From contig DAIQOP010000148.1 of the NCBI GenBank assembly GCA_036787815.1, positions 1 to 9,223 of the forward strand: 9,223 nucleotides of DNA. The letters run 5' to 3'. Position numbers and translations under genes: made by a program. This DNA comes from DATBAK01 sp036787815. Lineage in GTDB: Bacteria > Actinomycetota > Acidimicrobiia > IMCC26256 > PALSA-610. Numbering within the stretch: the first letter of the stretch is position 1; every line of letters starts with the position of its first letter. Below, in pieces: positions 1-7,703 of the stretch. The notes below the pieces were generated by a model. It made no database searches and had not been told where the DNA came from. It saw only the letters and a program-made list of their open reading frames with translations.

Positions 1-381
1 AACACCACCGGCGCCGCGCGCGCGATCGGGCTCGTCATGCCGGAGCTGAAGGGCAAGCTCGACGGCATGTCGCTGCGCGTCCCGACGCCGACCGGCTCGA
101 TCACCGACCTCGTCGCGATGCTCGGCACCGATGTCGACATCGCCGCGGTGAACGCCGCGTTCGCGCAAGCCGCGAACGACGCGTCGTACCGTGGTGTGCT
201 CGAGTACAGCGACGAGCCGCTGGTGTCGGCCGACATCGTGCAGAACCCCGCTTCGTGCATCTACTCGGCCGTCGACACGATGGTGAACGGGAACCGCATG
301 GTGAAGGTCCTCGGCTGGTACGACAACGAGTGGGGATACTCGAACCGGCTCGTCGATCTCGTGCAGTTCGTCGGCGCCTGA
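1..381 (+). CDS. gap: Glyceraldehyde-3-phosphate dehydrogenase, C-terminal part (5' end outside window)
   Basis: This is the last 126 codons of GAPDH, which oxidises glyceraldehyde-3-phosphate with NAD and phosphate to 1,3-bisphosphoglycerate in the cytoplasm. The frame is open from base 1, so the gene enters from the left. A full GAPDH is about 335 residues, so the Rossmann NAD domain and the catalytic cysteine lie outside. Visible hallmarks are NTTGAARAIG at the left edge (the family's STGAAKA stretch), PELKGKLDGMSLRVPTP (the substrate-loop and RVPTP strand) and the C-terminal WYDNEWGYSNRLVDL, whose Asn and Tyr contact NAD in the family. RVPTP is followed by TGS where NVS is more usual. The TGA stop at 379-381 touches the GTG of pgk directly, which fits a gap-pgk-tpiA operon. 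Family assignment is very secure; whether the enzyme is the glycolytic or an anabolic isoform cannot be read from this part, although the pgk-tpiA context favours the glycolytic one. Confidence 0.96.
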   Translation, partial: NTTGAARAIGLVMPELKGKLDGMSLRVPTPTGSITDLVAMLGTDVDIAAVNAAFAQAANDASYRGVLEYSDEPLVSADIVQNPASCIYSAVDTMVNGNRMVKVLGWYDNEWGYSNRLVDLVQFVGA

Positions 382-1584
382 GTGGAGTCCGCTCAGTCGC
401 TCCCGCGACTCGACGATCTCCCCATCGGGGGCACACGACCCGGCGCGGCCCCGCGCGTGCTCGTGCGCGCCGATTTCAACGTGCCGTTGACCAATGGGGT
501 CATCGACGACGACCTGCGCATCGTGTCGGCCCGGCCCACGATCGACTGGCTGCTCGAACGCGGCTGCTCGGTGGTGGCGTGCTCGCACCTCGGCCGGCCG
601 AAGGGCGTCGTCGACCCGAAGTTCTCGCTGGCCCCGGTCGCAACCCGCCTCGCTGAGGTGCTCGGCCGCCCGGTCGCGCTCGCACCGGGCGTCGTCGGCC
701 CGGCGGTCGCGGCCCAGGCGGCGGCGTTGGGTGCCGGCGAGGTGCTCCTGCTCGAGAACCTCCGATTCGAGCCCGGCGAGACGGCCAACGATCCCGAGTT
801 CGCCGCCGCGCTGAGCGCGCTCGCCGACCTCTACGTCGACGACGCGTTCGGCGCGGTGCACCGCGCGCACGCGTCGATCGTCGGTCCACCGTCGCGGCTG
901 CCGAGCGCGGCCGGGCGCCTGCTCGCACGCGAGGTCGACGTGCTGGGCGGCCTCCTCCATTCGCCGGCCCATCCGTTCGTCACCATCCTCGGCGGCGTCA
1001 AGGTGAGCGACAAGCTCGGCGTGATCGACGCGTTGCTCGACCGTTGCGACACCCTGCTCATCGGCGGCGCGATGGCGTTCACCTTCCTCGTGGCCCAGGG
1101 CTACGAGGTTGGCGACTCGCTCGTCGAGGCCGACATGGTCGAGCGGTGCAAGGCGTTGCTCGACACCGGACGCGTGCTCGTGCCCACCGACGTGGTCGTC
1201 GCGCGCGAGATGACCGCCGACGCCGAGACGCGCCACGTGTCGGCCTCGCGCATGCCGGCCGGTTGGAAGGGGCTCGACGTCGGGCCCGAGACCGCCGGCC
1301 GCTTCGCCGACGAGGTCGCGGGTGCGGCCACCGTGCTCTGGAACGGCCCGATGGGGGTGTTCGAGATGGCACCGTTCGCCGCGGGTACGCGCACCGTCGC
1401 GGAGGCGGTCGCCGCGTGCGACGGCTTCACCGTGATCGGCGGCGGCGACAGCGCGTCGGCCGTACGCCACTTCGGCCTCGCCGATCGCATCGACCACGTG
1501 AGCACCGGCGGGGGAGCGAGCCTGGAGTTTCTCGAGCAGGGCGACCTGCCCGGGCTACGCGCGCTGCGCGAGGGAGTGAGATGA
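382..1584 (+). CDS. pgk: Phosphoglycerate kinase
   Basis: Transfers phosphate from 1,3-bisphosphoglycerate to ADP, giving ATP and 3-phosphoglycerate in the cytoplasm. The 400 residues match the family's usual length. N-terminal, substrate-binding domain: RADFNVP (29-35), SHLGRPKG (68-75), LLLENLRF (122-129), DDAFGAVHRAHAS (153-165). C-terminal, nucleotide-binding domain: GGAMAFTF (228-235), NGPMGVFE (321-328), GGGDSASA (353-360) and STGGGASLEFL (374-384). All the basic and glycine-rich elements expected for catalysis are present. The GTG start at 382 follows the gap stop with no spacer. No clear Shine-Dalgarno is visible before it, so translation probably depends on reinitiation after gap. 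No better start lies between it and the conserved DDLP segment. The gene ends in an ATGA overlap with tpiA. Confidence 0.97.
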   Translation: MESAQSLPRLDDLPIGGTRPGAAPRVLVRADFNVPLTNGVIDDDLRIVSARPTIDWLLERGCSVVACSHLGRPKGVVDPKFSLAPVATRLAEVLGRPVALAPGVVGPAVAAQAAALGAGEVLLLENLRFEPGETANDPEFAAALSALADLYVDDAFGAVHRAHASIVGPPSRLPSAAGRLLAREVDVLGGLLHSPAHPFVTILGGVKVSDKLGVIDALLDRCDTLLIGGAMAFTFLVAQGYEVGDSLVEADMVERCKALLDTGRVLVPTDVVVAREMTADAETRHVSASRMPAGWKGLDVGPETAGRFADEVAGAATVLWNGPMGVFEMAPFAAGTRTVAEAVAACDGFTVIGGGDSASAVRHFGLADRIDHVSTGGGASLEFLEQGDLPGLRALREGVR

Positions 1585-2360
1585 CCAACCGCAAGCCGGT
1601 CATGGCCGGCAACTGGAAGATGAACCACACGCACCTGGAAGCGATCCAGGTCGTGCAGAAGCTCTCGTACCGGCTCGACACCGCCGACTACGACTTCTGC
1701 GACGTGATCGTGTGCCCGGCGTTCACCGCGCTGCGCTCGGTGCAGACCACCATCGACAGCGACCGCATCCCGATCGCGCTCGGCGCGCAGGATTGCCACT
1801 GGGAGGCCAGCGGCGCGTTCACCGGCGAGGTGAGCGCGCCCATGCTCGCGAAGCTCGGCGTCGGCTACGTGATCGTGGGGCACTCCGAGCGGCGCCAGCT
1901 CTTCGGCGAGACCGACGAGACGGTGGCCCGCAAGCTGCACTCCGTGCTCGGGGCCGCGATGCTGCCGATCCTGTGTGTCGGCGAGACGCTCGAGGAGCGC
2001 GAGGCCGGGTCGACCGACGAGAAGGTGCGGGGCCAGGTCGAGGCCGCGCTGCGCGACGTCGACGCCGACCGCATCGCCGAGATCGTCGTCGCGTACGAGC
2101 CGATCTGGGCGATCGGCACCGGTCGCAACGCGACCCCCGAGGACGCCGACGCCACGATCGCCACGATCCGCGCCGCGGTGCGCGAGCTCGCCGGCGAGCC
2201 GGCCGCCGATCGGCTCCGGATCCTCTACGGCGGGAGCGTGAAGCCGGGCAACATCGCGGCCCTCATGGCGCAGCCGGAGATCGACGGCGCCCTCGTGGGG
2301 GGCGCCTCGCTCGATCCGGACGAGTTCGCCCGTTTGGTCCGGTTCTCCCGCTCCGCCTGA
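1581..2360 (+). CDS. tpiA: Triose-phosphate isomerase
   Basis: Interconverts dihydroxyacetone phosphate and glyceraldehyde-3-phosphate, feeding the gap-pgk steps encoded just upstream. The 259-residue product has the whole TIM-barrel signature set: NWKMN with Asn11 and Lys13, the electrophilic His101 in VGHSERR (99-105), the catalytic base Glu173 in AYEPIWAIGTG (171-181, which includes the mobile loop 6), and the phosphate-binding YGGSV (216-220) and GALVGGASL (236-244). The ATG at 1581 overlaps the pgk stop as ATGA. A good Shine-Dalgarno, GAGGG at 1570-1574, lies just before it inside pgk. The intact active site argues for a functional enzyme. It is the last gene of the glycolytic cluster before a non-coding gap with a stem-loop. 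Confidence 0.97.
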   Translation: MTNRKPVMAGNWKMNHTHLEAIQVVQKLSYRLDTADYDFCDVIVCPAFTALRSVQTTIDSDRIPIALGAQDCHWEASGAFTGEVSAPMLAKLGVGYVIVGHSERRQLFGETDETVARKLHSVLGAAMLPILCVGETLEEREAGSTDEKVRGQVEAALRDVDADRIAEIVVAYEPIWAIGTGRNATPEDADATIATIRAAVRELAGEPAADRLRILYGGSVKPGNIAALMAQPEIDGALVGGASLDPDEFARLVRFSRSA

Positions 2361-2374
2361 GCGGTTGCGCCGAC

Positions 2375-2416
2375 CGACCCGAGCGCCGGACCATCTGTTC
2401 CGGCGACGCCGGGTCG
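2375..2416 (+). terminator. Bipartite stem-loop after tpiA, possible terminator or attenuator
   Basis: Outer arms CGACCC (2375-2380) and GGGTCG (2411-2416) enclose an internal loop (GAG on one side, ACGCC on the other) and perfect inner arms CGCCGGA (2384-2390) and TCCGGCG (2399-2405) around an 8-base loop. It starts 15 bases after the tpiA stop, where a terminator would sit. No run of T follows, so it is not a canonical intrinsic terminator. It may instead stabilise the mRNA 3' end or cause partial termination before secG. Confidence 0.45.
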
Positions 2417-2418
2417 AG

Positions 2419-2432
2419 GGAAGAGTTCTTCC
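2419..2432. repeat. 14-bp inverted repeat between tpiA and secG
   Basis: GGAAGA (2419-2424) and TCTTCC (2427-2432) face each other across two bases. The right arm recurs at 2482-2487, near the expected transcription start of secG, so the left arm could pair with either copy. The repeat lies upstream of the putative secG -10 box and could be a regulator site. A chance inverted repeat is possible. No protein can be assigned to it. Confidence 0.3.
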
Positions 2433-2475
2433 GCGCGAAATCCCTGGGTGACATCGCAATTGACTGGCCCGTGAC

Positions 2476-2481
2476 TATGCT
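2476..2481 (+). promoter_or_regulatory. Putative -10 box for secG
   Basis: TATGCT in the context GACTATGCTTC would place a transcript start near 2488, leaving a leader of about 54 bases before the secG GTG. The same hexamer, also preceded by C, lies just before the tRNA-Leu gene (9121-9126), which supports its use as a -10 in this genome. The -35 is unclear: TTGACT at 2460-2465 is only 10 bases away and GTGACA at 2448-2453 is 22 bases away. Confidence 0.35.
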
Positions 2482-2541
2482 TCTTCCCACTTGGTCCCTC
2501 GTATAGGGCCGGGTACAGCCGGAGGGAAGGATCCAGATCGC

Positions 2542-2772
2542 GTGATCAACGCGCTGCTCATCGTCGCCCATCTCTTGATGTCCTTCACGCTGATCCTGTT
2601 CGTGCTCTTGCACGCGGGTCGGGGTGGTGGACTCTCCGACATGTTCGGCGGAGCCGCCGGGGGCTCGAGTGCCGGTTCGACCGTGGTCGAGAAGAACCTC
2701 GACCGTCTCACGGTCATGGCCGCCCTCGTGTTCGCGTTCACCACGATCCTGCTGTCTATCCGGCTCACGTGA
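2542..2772 (+). CDS. secG: SecG, preprotein translocase subunit
   Basis: Small integral membrane subunit of the SecYEG channel. It assists SecA-driven export and is usually stimulatory rather than essential. The 76-residue product has two hydrophobic segments (about 3-24 and 56-73) flanking a Gly/Ser-rich cytoplasmic loop. The loop carries the family hallmark: LLHAGRGGGLSDMFGG resembles the usual LQ-x-GKG-x-G...FGG pattern. I chose the GTG at 2542 because the purine-rich GGAGGGAAGG (2521-2530) precedes it and the protein then begins MINALLIVAHLL, as SecG proteins do. A TTG at 2491 would add 17 polar residues and place that ribosome site inside the gene. secG after gap-pgk-tpiA is a recurrent bacterial gene order. 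The 181-base spacer and its likely promoter suggest that it is also transcribed separately. Confidence 0.92.
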   Translation: MINALLIVAHLLMSFTLILFVLLHAGRGGGLSDMFGGAAGGSSAGSTVVEKNLDRLTVMAALVFAFTTILLSIRLT

Positions 2773-2780
2773 GGGATTGT

Positions 2781-2798
2781 TGCGACCGTACGGTCGCA
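2781..2798. promoter_or_regulatory. Perfect 18-bp palindrome between secG and the importer, operator or terminator hairpin
   Basis: TGCGACCGTACGGTCGCA is identical to its reverse complement and begins 9 bases after the secG stop. As DNA it looks like a dimeric-repressor operator for the downstream importer. As RNA it can form a 7-bp stem with a GUAC loop, followed by CGTTTA, a weak terminator for secG. A poor promoter can be drawn around it (TTGTTG at 2777-2782, TTTACG at 2801-2806, 18-base spacer), which would put the palindrome in the spacer. This is inference only. Confidence 0.45.
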
Positions 2799-2843
2799 CG
2801 TTTACGGATCGTCCCAGCCCGGGCGACCCGCCTTTAGAGCTAG

Positions 2844-2861
2844 CCGTCGGAGACGGGGAGG
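2844..2861 (+). promoter_or_regulatory. Ribosome-binding site of the binding-protein gene, abutted by a small hairpin
   Basis: GGGGAGG (2855-2861) lies 6 bases before the TTG at 2868 and decides that start. CCGTC (2844-2848) and GACGG (2852-2856) can form a 5-bp stem that covers the first two G of this site, leaving GGAGG free. The effect on translation is unknown. Confidence 0.6.
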
Positions 2862-2867
2862 TCTCAC

Positions 2868-4565
2868 TTGAACAGCAACTGGCGCTCAGTGCGCTTGGTC
2901 GCTGCCGTCGCAGCCATCGCGATTGTGTTCGCGGCCTGTGGGAGCAGCAAGAAGAGCGGTAGCGGCGGATCGACCACGACCGCAGCACCGAAGACCGGTG
3001 GGTCGATCGTCATCGCGGCCGAGCAGTGGCCCGACTGTCTGAACCCGATCACCCAGTGCGCGAACTCGTCGTGGTTGCAGTGGCTCGTTCCGATCCACGT
3101 GCTGCCGCGTCTCGCGGAGTTGGACACCAAGAACAACTTCGTCGCGTCGCCGCTCGTGACCGAGCTCCCCAGCCTCACCAACGGTGGGATCACCAAGTCG
3201 CCATTCACGGTGACCTGGCACCTCAACCCCGCGGCGAAGTGGGACGACGGAACGCCGATCACCTCGGCCGACGTCGCGTTCACCCAGCAGGCGGTCATGC
3301 AGAGCAAGGGCAGCCTGAGCACGGCCGGTTACGACTCGATCGAGTCGGTCTCGACGACCGACCCGAAGACGGTCGTCATCAAGTTCAAGAAGATCTTCGC
3401 CGACTGGGCCGACCTCTTCGGCGGCTTCTCCGGCGTCGTGCTCGAGAAGTCGAAGTTCACGAGCCCCGAGACGTCGAAGACGATGCAGACGTCGATCGGC
3501 TTCTCCGGTGGTCCGTGGATCCTCAAGTCGTTCAGCAAGAGCCAAGAGGTCCTCGTCCCGAACAAGAACTACTGGGACAAGAGCCGGATCCCGCTGCTCG
3601 ACCAGGTCACGTTCGTACCCCGCACCGAGACGAACACCGAGGTCCAGTCGGTGAAGTCGGGTGAGGTCGTCGCTGCCTACCCGCAGCCGTCGTCGGCGAA
3701 CGTCCCGCAGTTCAAGGGTGCCGCCGGAGTGCAGACCGCGTTCGGTGTGACCACTCAGTACGAGAACCTGTGGATGAACGAGAAGCCGGGCCACCCGTTC
3801 GCGGACAAGAACCTGCGCGCGGCCTTCTCCTACGCCTTCGACCGTGCGAAGTTCCTGAACGACATCGTCAAGCCGTTCGACCCGACGGTACAGCCGCTCA
3901 ACTGTGCGGTGTGGGTGCCGGGCGTCGGCGACTGGTGTGACAACACCCAGTTCGCCGACATCAAGCCCGACGCGGCCAAGGTCGCGTCGTTCATGGCGGC
4001 TTCCGGTTACGCCAAGGACTCCAGCGGCATCTGGGCGAAGAACGGTGCCGAGCTGAAGATCAAGTGGACGGTGAACACGGGTAACCAGCGTCGCCAGGAC
4101 ACTCAGGCGGAGTTCATCCCGCTGCTGAAGGCTCAAGGGTTCTCGGTCTCGACCGACAACTCCAGCGCCGACACGTACTTCCAGCAGCGTCTCCCAACCG
4201 GCGACTACGACCTCGCGATGTTCATCGAGGTCACCAGCCCGGACCCGACGGTCACCGGCATCATGGCGTGCAGCTCGATCCCGAGTGCAGCCAACCAGAA
4301 CCAGGGTCAGAACGAGTGGTGGTGGTGCAACCAGCCCGCCAGCGCGTTGATGGTGAAGTCGGACCTCGAGCTCGATCCCGCGGTGCGGGCGACCGAGATC
4401 CACCAGATCGGCCAGTACATCCGCGACGACTACGTCACCCTGCCCCTCTACGCCTTCCCGGCGATGGCCGTATGGCGGAGCGACAAGGTTGCCGGCCCGA
4501 TCGCCGACTACATCAACAGCCCGGAGAGCAACTTGTGGAACCTCTACGACTGGTCAGCGAAGTAG
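2868..4565 (+). CDS. Extracytoplasmic lipoprotein binding protein of a peptide/nickel-type ABC importer (SBP_bac_5 family)
   Basis: Captures a solute, in this family usually a di- or oligopeptide and sometimes nickel, heme or a sugar, outside the membrane and delivers it to the permeases encoded downstream. The 565-residue length is normal. Residues 1-24 are a lipoprotein signal peptide: basic start, hydrophobic core VAAVAAIAIV, then FAAC with lipid-attachment Cys24. A Ser/Gly/Thr linker follows (25-43). The family signature is AKWDDGTPITSADVAFT (123-139), after a TVTWHLNP strand. NKNYWDK (232-238), RAAFSYAFDRAKF (317-329) and GDYDLAMF (445-452) match later parts of the fold. Six further cysteines fall in close pairs (57/64, 346/357, 468/487), suggesting disulfides. 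The TTG start is fixed by GGGGAGG 6 bases upstream. By eye its coding is less GC-rich than the glycolytic genes and rich in AAG and AAC, as expected of a highly made protein. Substrate cannot be read from sequence. Confidence 0.93.
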   Translation: MNSNWRSVRLVAAVAAIAIVFAACGSSKKSGSGGSTTTAAPKTGGSIVIAAEQWPDCLNPITQCANSSWLQWLVPIHVLPRLAELDTKNNFVASPLVTELPSLTNGGITKSPFTVTWHLNPAAKWDDGTPITSADVAFTQQAVMQSKGSLSTAGYDSIESVSTTDPKTVVIKFKKIFADWADLFGGFSGVVLEKSKFTSPETSKTMQTSIGFSGGPWILKSFSKSQEVLVPNKNYWDKSRIPLLDQVTFVPRTETNTEVQSVKSGEVVAAYPQPSSANVPQFKGAAGVQTAFGVTTQYENLWMNEKPGHPFADKNLRAAFSYAFDRAKFLNDIVKPFDPTVQPLNCAVWVPGVGDWCDNTQFADIKPDAAKVASFMAASGYAKDSSGIWAKNGAELKIKWTVNTGNQRRQDTQAEFIPLLKAQGFSVSTDNSSADTYFQQRLPTGDYDLAMFIEVTSPDPTVTGIMACSSIPSAANQNQGQNEWWWCNQPASALMVKSDLELDPAVRATEIHQIGQYIRDDYVTLPLYAFPAMAVWRSDKVAGPIADYINSPESNLWNLYDWSAK

Positions 4566-4576
4566 TCACGAGCTGA

Positions 4577-4600
4577 GGCGCCGAGCTTCGGCGCCGAAGC
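4577..4600 (+). repeat. Two mutually exclusive hairpins after the binding-protein gene
   Basis: GGCGCCGA (4577-4584) can pair with TCGGCGCC (4588-4595) across a 3-base loop. The overlapping GCTTCGGCGCCGAAGC (4585-4600) is a perfect 16-bp palindrome that can fold or dimerise instead. Both use the same central bases, so only one form can exist at a time. It begins 12 bases after the stop of the binding-protein gene. Confidence 0.55.
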
Positions 4601-4606
4601 GAGGAG

Positions 4607-4638
4607 CGGGGTCCGGGACGGCAACGTCCCGGACCCCG
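4607..4638 (+). terminator. Strong 14-bp stem-loop with GCAA tetraloop between binding protein and permease genes
   Basis: CGGGGTCCGGGACG (4607-4620) pairs perfectly with CGTCCCGGACCCCG (4625-4638) around GCAA, a stable GNRA tetraloop. No U tract follows directly (the next bases are ACGTCCTCTCTCT), so full termination is unlikely. In binding-protein-dependent importer operons, such intercistronic hairpins commonly protect the upstream mRNA from 3' decay or partly attenuate transcription, giving more binding protein than permease. That role is inferred here; the structure itself is directly visible. Confidence 0.7.
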
Positions 4639-4670
4639 ACGTCCTCTCTCTGCACCATCACGGAGGGTTG

Positions 4671-5648
4671 ATGCTGCGGTTCGTTGTACGCCGAGCGCTG
4701 TGGGCGATTCCGGTGATGCTCGTCGCCAGCATCATCGTGTTCGCCGCGGTCCGTTCGGCGGTCGACCCCGTCGCCGCAGCAGCCCGGAACCCGCACACCA
4801 CACCCCAGGCGCTGGCCAAGTTCAAGCACGACCTCGGTCTCGACAAGTCGTCGCTCGAGCAGTACTGGTTGTGGTTGAAGAGCTTCGCCTCGGGCAATTG
4901 GGGGCGCTCGCAGCACTCTGATGCCCCGGTCTTCCCCGAGATCCGCTCGGCGCTTGCCAACACACTGGTTCTCGGGCTCTTCGCGAGTGCCATCACGATC
5001 GTCGTCGGCATCGGGATCGGGATCGTCTCGGCGCTCAAGCAGTACTCCTGGTTCGACAACCTCTCGACGGGCGGCGCGTTTCTCGGGCTGTCGCTCCCGC
5101 CGTTCGTCTTCGGATTGATCCTCCAGATCATCTTCGGCACGTTCCTGGTGACCCGCCTCCATCGCTCGAGCCCGGTATTGCCGATCGCCGGCATGTTCTC
5201 GCCGGGATCGAGCGGATTCAGCCTCATGGACCGTGTCCGACATCTGATCCTGCCGGGCCTCACGCTCGGAGTGCAGGAGATCGCCGTCTACAGCCGCTAC
5301 ATGCGTACGAGCATGCTCGAGACCCTCAACTCCGATTACCTGCGCACCGCGCGGGCCAAGGGTCTCTCCGAGCGCCGCGTGATCGTGCGGCACGCGTTCC
5401 GCAACGCTCTCATCCCGATCGCCACCTTCGCGGCGATCGACATCGGCGCGATCGCCGGTGGCCTCATCATCACGGAGCAGATCTTCCAATACCCCGGCAT
5501 GGGTGTGTACTTCATCAACGCGTTCGGCAACGGCGACTACTCCGCGATCCTGCCGTGGCTCATGATTGTGGTCGCGTTCGTGATCGCGTTCAACCTTCTT
5601 GCCGACCTCTCGTACGCGTGGCTCGACCCGAGGATCCGTCTTGACTGA
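4671..5648 (+). CDS. ABC importer permease, DppB/OppB type
   Basis: One half of the membrane channel of a peptide-class importer (binding-protein-dependent transport inner-membrane component). The 325-residue product begins MLRFVVRRALWAIPVMLVASIIVF, the typical first helix. An extracytoplasmic region follows (DPVAAAARNPHTTPQALAKFKHDLGLDK, then YWLWLKSFASGNWGRS at 65-80), then five more hydrophobic stretches. The EAA-type loop that docks on an ATPase is DYLRTARAKGLSERRVIVRHAFRN (222-245). ITEQIFQYPGMG (267-278) and the C-terminal NLLADLSYAWLDPRIRL (308-324) are family hallmarks. I prefer the ATG at 4671 to the TTG directly before it. GGAGGG (4662-4667) serves either. It is separated from the binding-protein gene by two hairpins and overlaps the next permease by 8 bases. 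Assignment is firm at family level; the substrate is unknown. Confidence 0.94.
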   Translation: MLRFVVRRALWAIPVMLVASIIVFAAVRSAVDPVAAAARNPHTTPQALAKFKHDLGLDKSSLEQYWLWLKSFASGNWGRSQHSDAPVFPEIRSALANTLVLGLFASAITIVVGIGIGIVSALKQYSWFDNLSTGGAFLGLSLPPFVFGLILQIIFGTFLVTRLHRSSPVLPIAGMFSPGSSGFSLMDRVRHLILPGLTLGVQEIAVYSRYMRTSMLETLNSDYLRTARAKGLSERRVIVRHAFRNALIPIATFAAIDIGAIAGGLIITEQIFQYPGMGVYFINAFGNGDYSAILPWLMIVVAFVIAFNLLADLSYAWLDPRIRLD

Positions 5649-6632
5649 CGTGCGGCCGAAGCCGGCCGAGACCGAGATGCCCGGCCTGCCCGAGATGGGC
5701 AGCGGCATCGCGACGCTCGATGCCGCGGTCGGGCTGAGCTCGAAGCCGCTGACGCCCACGTTGCTCGCGTGGCGGCGGTTCAAGCGGCACAAGTTCGCGT
5801 TCGTGAGCGCGCTCATCCTCCTCGTGATCGTGCTGCTCGCGGTCTTCGCTCCGCTGCTCACCAAGTACCAACCGACCCAATCGGGAACCGGTGTTCCGTT
5901 GAAGGGCCCCAGCCGCGCGCACCTCATGGGTACCGACCAGATCGGTCGTGATGTGTGGACCCAGGTGCTCTACGGAGGCCGGGTCTCGTTGCTCGTCGGT
6001 GTGGCCGTCGCCATCATCTCGACTGCGTTCGGCGCGGTCGTCGGCGCGATCGCGGGTTACTACGGTCGTTGGATCGACAACGTCGTGATGAGGATCACCG
6101 ACCTGTTCCTCGCCATCCCGCTGATCGTCATCCTGATCATCGGGAGCAAGCTGCCCGAGCGCCAGCATTGGGCGCTGTCGATCATGGGCCCGGGCAAGAG
6201 CATCCGGGCAGTGGTCACGATCCTCACGTTGTTCTTCTGGATGCCGGTCGCGCGCATCGTGCGCGGTCTGGTGCTCTCGTTGAAGGAGAAGGAGTTCATC
6301 GAAGCCGCGCGCGCCAGCGGCGCCTCCGACTTCCGCATCATGGCGCTGCATCTCGTGCCGAACTGCACGGGTCAGATCGTGGTGAACACAACCTTGAGCG
6401 TCGCGGCTGCGATCCTCACGGAGTCCGCGCTGTCGTTCCTTGGTTTCGGGGTCGATCCGGTGGTCACGCCCACGTGGGGCAACCTCCTCAATACCGGCAA
6501 CGACTTCCAGGCGATTGCGCCGTGGATGATCTGGTTCCCCGGCTTGGCGATCATCCTCACCGTCCTGTGCGTGAACTTCCTCGGAGACGGCCTGCGCGAT
6601 GCGCTCGACCCGAAGCAAGCGGGGCTGAGCGG

Positions 6633-6636
<4 letters not shown>
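5641..6636 (+). CDS. ABC importer permease, DppC/OppC type
   Basis: Second half of the importer channel, pairing with the DppB-like protein. The start is the TTG at 5641, set 6 bases after GAGGA (5630-5634) and overlapping the previous stop by 8 bases. A GTG at 5650 is too far from that site. The 331-residue product carries an acidic, Pro-rich cytoplasmic leader of about 40 residues, longer than in many DppC proteins. Next come the WRRFKRHKFAFVSALILLVIVLLAVFAPLL anchor segment (44-73) and the signature HLMGTDQIGRDVWTQVLYGGRVSLLVG (94-120). The ATPase-docking loop is EFIEAARASGASDFRIMALHLVPN (218-241), followed by ESALSFLGFG (261-270) and NFLGDGLRDALDPK (312-325). A polar stretch, GSKLPERQHWALSIMGPGKSIRA (168-190), sits between two helices where many relatives have a shorter loop. 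It ends in a GTGA overlap with the first ATPase gene. Confidence 0.94.

Positions 6637-7702
<1,066 letters not shown>

Positions 7703-7703
<1 letters not shown>

Noticed and set aside
1101..2459. 452-codon open frame on the - strand across pgk and tpiA
   Set aside because: Shadow of GC-rich coding. The translation is Arg/Asp/His-rich without recognisable motifs, while the + strand carries complete pgk and tpiA signatures.
2460..2481. TTGACT and TATGCT as a paired sigma-70 promoter
   Set aside because: The 10-base spacer is much too short for -35/-10 pairing; only the -10 was kept, at low confidence.
2491..2541. Upstream TTG extension of secG
   Set aside because: Adds 17 polar residues before the first helix and places the GGAGGGAAGG ribosome site inside the gene.
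2886..4403. 505-codon open frame on the - strand opposite the binding-protein gene
   Set aside because: Low-complexity Arg/Leu/Asp/Val translation with no domain. The + strand has signal peptide, lipobox and SBP_bac_5 signature.
5599..5640. Upstream TTG start for the DppC-like permease
   Set aside because: Would overlap the previous gene by 50 bases and encode a Ser/Arg-rich tail in the shadow frame. TTG at 5641 has a well-spaced GAGGA site.
4566..5927. 453-codon open frame on the - strand opposite the permeases, and similar long frames at 5590-6651 and 6372-7631
   Set aside because: Composition artefacts opposite well-supported permease and ATPase genes; no ribosome sites or motifs seen.
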